NCBI RefSeq assembly: GCF_964340395.1
Contig: NC_135557.1
Span: forward strand, 502,501-566,500
Source of the DNA: Glandiceps talaboti
Taxonomy: Eukaryota; Hemichordata; Enteropneusta; Spengelidae
Direction of reading: 5' to 3'
Length of the DNA: 64,000 nt
The translations under genes and the position numbers were made by a program. Shown here piece after piece: positions 61,001-64,000 of the stretch (its first letter is position 1; each line of letters starts with the position of its first letter). Under the pieces are notes generated by a model. The model ran no database searches, had not been told where the DNA came from, and saw only the letters and a program-made list of their open reading frames with translations.

Positions 61001-61517
61001 ACTATGTCAGTGTGTCTATGTAACTTTTCTCACCTTCAAAACTATGTCCGTGTGTCTATGTAACTTTCTCACCTTGTAAATTATGTCCTTGTGTCTATGT
61101 AACTTTCTCACCTTGTAAACTATGACTGTGTGTCCATGTAACTTTCTCACCTTGTAAATTAAGTCTGTGTGTCTATGTAACTTTCCTCACCTTGTAAATT
61201 ATGTCCGTGTGTCTATGTAACTTTCTCACATTGTAAACTATGTCAGTGTGTCTGTGTAACTTTCCTCACCTTGTAAATTATGTCTGTGTGTCTATGTAAC
61301 TTTCTCACCTTGTAAATTAAGTCAGTGTGTCTATATAACTTTCTCACCTTGTAAACTATGTCTGTGTGTCTATGTAACTTTCCTCACCTTGTAAACTATG
61401 TCTGTGTGTCTATATAACTTTTTCACCTTGTAAATTATGTCTGTGTGTCTATGTAACTTTCCTCGTGTTGTAAATTATGTCCGTGTGTCTATGTAACTTT
61501 CCTCACCTTGTAAATTT
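52004..61517. repeat. 39-bp tandem array spanning the 5' splice site of the exon at 61507-61665
   Basis: About 240 copies. On the minus strand each unit contains 'atttacaag|gtgagaaagt'; the exon itself ends 'aatttacaag' with the donor GTGAGG at 61506, so roughly 10 exon bases plus 29 intron bases were amplified. Larger blocks repeat: about 1142 bp offset (frames at 52817 and 53959) and about 1.19-1.23 kb (58479, 59667, 60894). Because 39 is a multiple of 3, frames with a 13-residue period (RKLHRHTDIVYKV) appear; they are not read in the exon's frame and are not taken as genes. Confidence 0.95.
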
Positions 61518-61665
61518 GGTATAGAAGCTGTCAGTTTGGTATACCCTAATGAGGTTACCATGCCATTCCAAGTATTTTTCAGTTTGACCCATTGCTGGTA
61601 AATCCGTTCAACATTCGTTGTAGGTTTACTCGACACTTGGTGGCCATACACGTGATCTTTGAACT
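61507..61665 (-). CDS. Exon 1 of the visible set: phase-1/phase-1 W-x6-W exon
   Basis: 159 nt between acceptor 'ttttgctcag' and donor CAAG|GTGAGG. It enters with 2 nt and leaves with 1 nt of split codons. Codes about 53 residues including YQQWVKLKNTWNGMVTSLGY and ending IPNLQ, paralogous to the exon at 31599-31775. In the exon's own frame, reading through the donor meets a stop within the first array unit. Earlier exons of the gene must lie beyond 64000. The region 61666-61854 upstream shows nothing else. Confidence 0.7.
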
Positions 61666-61854
61666 CTGAGCAAAATAATGTGTAGATTACATGTGAATAA
61701 TATATAAATGGAATTCATCACATGTCCTGCTTCTACAGACCTGCTGCATATATTTCAACAGGTCTTCTAAAAACACCACTCCCACCCATTACTTTCCTTC
61801 TATGTGACTAAATGGAGACATGATTTAAAGGAAATTGGTGCCAGTAAGGTAGTA

Positions 61855-64000
61855 TTAGTTATAGAAAGACAGTGTAGTATTAAAATAATTAGTTATTGAA
61901 AGACAGGGTAGTATTAAGATAATTAGTTATAGAACGACAGGGTAGTAATAAGACAATTAGTTATTGAATGACAGGGTATTATTAAGACAATTACTTATAC
62001 AAAGACAGGGTAGTATTAAGACAATTAATTATAGAAAGACAGGGTAGTATTAAGACAGTTAGTTATTGAAAGACAGCGTAGTAATAAGACAATTAGTTAT
62101 AGAGAGACAGGGTAGTATTAAGACAGTTAGTTATAGAAAGACAGAGTAGTATTAAGACAATTAGTTATAGAAAGACAGGGTAGTATTAAGACAGTTAGTT
62201 ATAGAAAGACAGGGTAGTATTAAGACAATTAGTTATACAAAAACAGGGTAGTATTAAGACAATTAGTTATAGAAAGACATGGTAGTATTAAGACAATTAG
62301 TTATACAAAGAAAGGGTAGTATTAAGACAATTAGTTATTGAAAGACAGGGTAGTATTAAGACAATTAGTTATAGAATGACAGGGTAGTAATAAGACAATT
62401 AGTTATAGAATGACATGGTAGTATTAAGACAATTAGTTATAGAAAGACAGAGTAGTATTAAGACAATTAGTTATACAAAGACAGGGTAGTATTAAGACAG
62501 TTAGTTATAGAAAGACATGGTAGTATTAAGACAATTAGTTATACAAAGACAGGGTAGTATTAAGACAATTAGTTATTGAAAGACAGAGTAGTATTAAGAC
62601 AATTAGTTATAGAAAGACAGGGTAGTATTAAGACAGTTAGTTATAGAACGACAGGGTAGTATTAAGACAATTAGTTATACAAAGACAGGGTAGTATTAAG
62701 ACAGTTAGTTATTGAAAGACATGGTAGTATTAAGACAATTAGTTATACAAAGACATGGTAGTATTAAGACAATTAGTTATACAAAGACAGGGTAGTATTA
62801 AGACAATTAGTTATACAAAAACAGGGTAGTATTAAGACAATTAGTTATAGAAAGACATGGTAGTATTAAGACAATTAGTTATACAAAGACATGGTAGTAT
62901 TAAGACAATTAGTTATTGAAAGACAGGGTAGTATTAAGACAATTAGTTATAGAATGACAGGGTAGTAATAAGACAATTAGTTATAGAATGACGTGGTAGT
63001 ATTAAGACAATTAGTTATAGAAAGACAGAGTAGTATTAAGACAATTAGTTATACAAAGACAGGGTATTATTCAGACAATTAGTTATACAAAGACAGGGTA
63101 GTATTAAGACAATTAGTTATACAAAGACAGGGTAGTATTAAGACAATTAGTTATAGAAAGACAGGGTAGTATTAAGACAATTACTTGTAAAAAGACAGGG
63201 TAGTATTCAGACAATTAGTTATACAAAGACAGGGTAGTATTAAGACAATTAGTTATAGAAAGACAGAGTAGTATTCAGACAATTAGTTATTGAATGACAT
63301 GGTAGTATTAAGACAATTAGTTATAGAATGACATGGTAGTATTAAGACAATTAGTTATTGAAAGACAGGGTAGTATTAAGACAGTTAGTTATAGAAAGAC
63401 AGGGTAGTATTAAGTTAATTAGTTATACAAAGACAGGGTAGTAATAAGAAAATTAGTTATAGAATTACATGCTAGTATTAAGACAATTGGTTATACAAAG
63501 ACAGGGTAGTATTAAGACAATTAATTATACAAAGACAGGGTAGTATTAAGACAATCACTTATAAAAAGACAGGGTAGTAATAAGACAATTAGTTATAGAA
63601 TGACATGGTAGTATTAAGACAATTAGTTATACAAAGACAGGGTAGTATTAAGATAATTAGTTATACAAAGACAGGGTAGTATTAAGACAATTAGTTACAG
63701 AACGACAGGGTAGTATTAAGACAATTAGTTATAGAATAACATGGTAGTATTAAGACAATTAGTTATAGAAAGACGTGGTAGTATTAAGACAATTAGTTAT
63801 AGAAAGACAGGGTAGTATTAAGACAATTAGTTATAGAATGACAGGGTAGTATTAAGACAATTAGTTATAGAATGACAGGGTAGTATTAAGAGAATTAATT
63901 ATAGAAAGAGAGGGTAGTATTAAGACAATTAGTTATAGAATGACAGGGTAGTATTAAGACAATTAATTATAGAATGACAGGGTAGTAATAAGACAATTAG
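61855..64000. repeat. 34-bp tandem array running off the window
   Basis: About 63 copies of a unit with 'aattagttatagaaagacag' and 'ggtagtattaagac'; copies vary at 'agaaag/acaaag/agaatg'. It starts about 190 bp upstream of the acceptor of the exon at 61507-61665 and continues to the last base. Confidence 0.95.

Noticed and set aside
52347-61079. Frames with 13-residue periods on both strands of the 39-bp array
   Set aside because: Same artefact of a unit length divisible by 3; the real exon frame hits a stop in the first unit.
61855-64000. CRISPR-like regular repeats
   Set aside because: Units are directly adjacent without spacers, as in all arrays here; eukaryotic minisatellites.

Overview
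This is an invertebrate metazoan genome window with spliced genes, LINE, SINE and LTR retroelements and an extreme load of minisatellites. A lancelet (Branchiostoma) is my best guess. The main reason is that two arrays are built from copies of an exon-intron 5' boundary, a pattern I recall being described in amphioxus as 'mirage' minisatellites. An expanded TRIM/NHL-type gene repertoire fits too. The species call is inference.

Host gene (minus strand, 61.7 kb down to 7.9 kb). Five exons can be supported. Four short exons (61507-61665, 50930-51127, 31599-31775, 9352-9516) all start and end in phase 1, and three of them carry a W-x6-W motif (the fourth has Leu for the first Trp). They feed in frame into a terminal exon (7889-8718) coding a six-bladed NHL beta-propeller. 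The 5' end (RING/B-box, if present) is not in the window. About 1.5 kb of coding sequence is spread over about 54 kb, because two introns consist almost only of tandem arrays: 51128-61506 (39-bp, 50-bp and 38-bp units) and 9517-31598 (30-bp units and a 20-kb array of 22/12-bp units). Arrays also sit just upstream of the other acceptors and across the stop codon.

The third large intron (31776-50929) holds retroelements. An 11.8-kb Ty3/gypsy-class element (35832-47617, plus strand) has LTRs that look identical and a 4-bp target duplication. It sits inside the ORF2 of a decayed minus-strand LINE; the LINE frame continues across the empty site. The element carries a beheaded gag (zinc knuckles remain, capsid gone), a -1 slippery heptamer, a complete pol ending in a chromodomain, an unrecognised 360-codon ORF, and an intact env-like ORF with a furin-type site and fusion segment resembling baculovirus F/errantivirus envelopes. 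Chromodomain, extra ORF and F-like envelope together are the most unusual biology here.

Left edge (1-7.9 kb). This is downstream of the host gene. It holds a 1.7-kb terminal-inverted-repeat element nested in an older dispersed repeat (paralogous empty sites at 32.4 and 50.3 kb), 64-, 113- and 36-bp arrays, and a tRNA-derived SINE with a 7-bp target duplication. The right edge (61.9-64 kb) is another array that runs off the window. Exon structures, array copy numbers and identities were read by eye.
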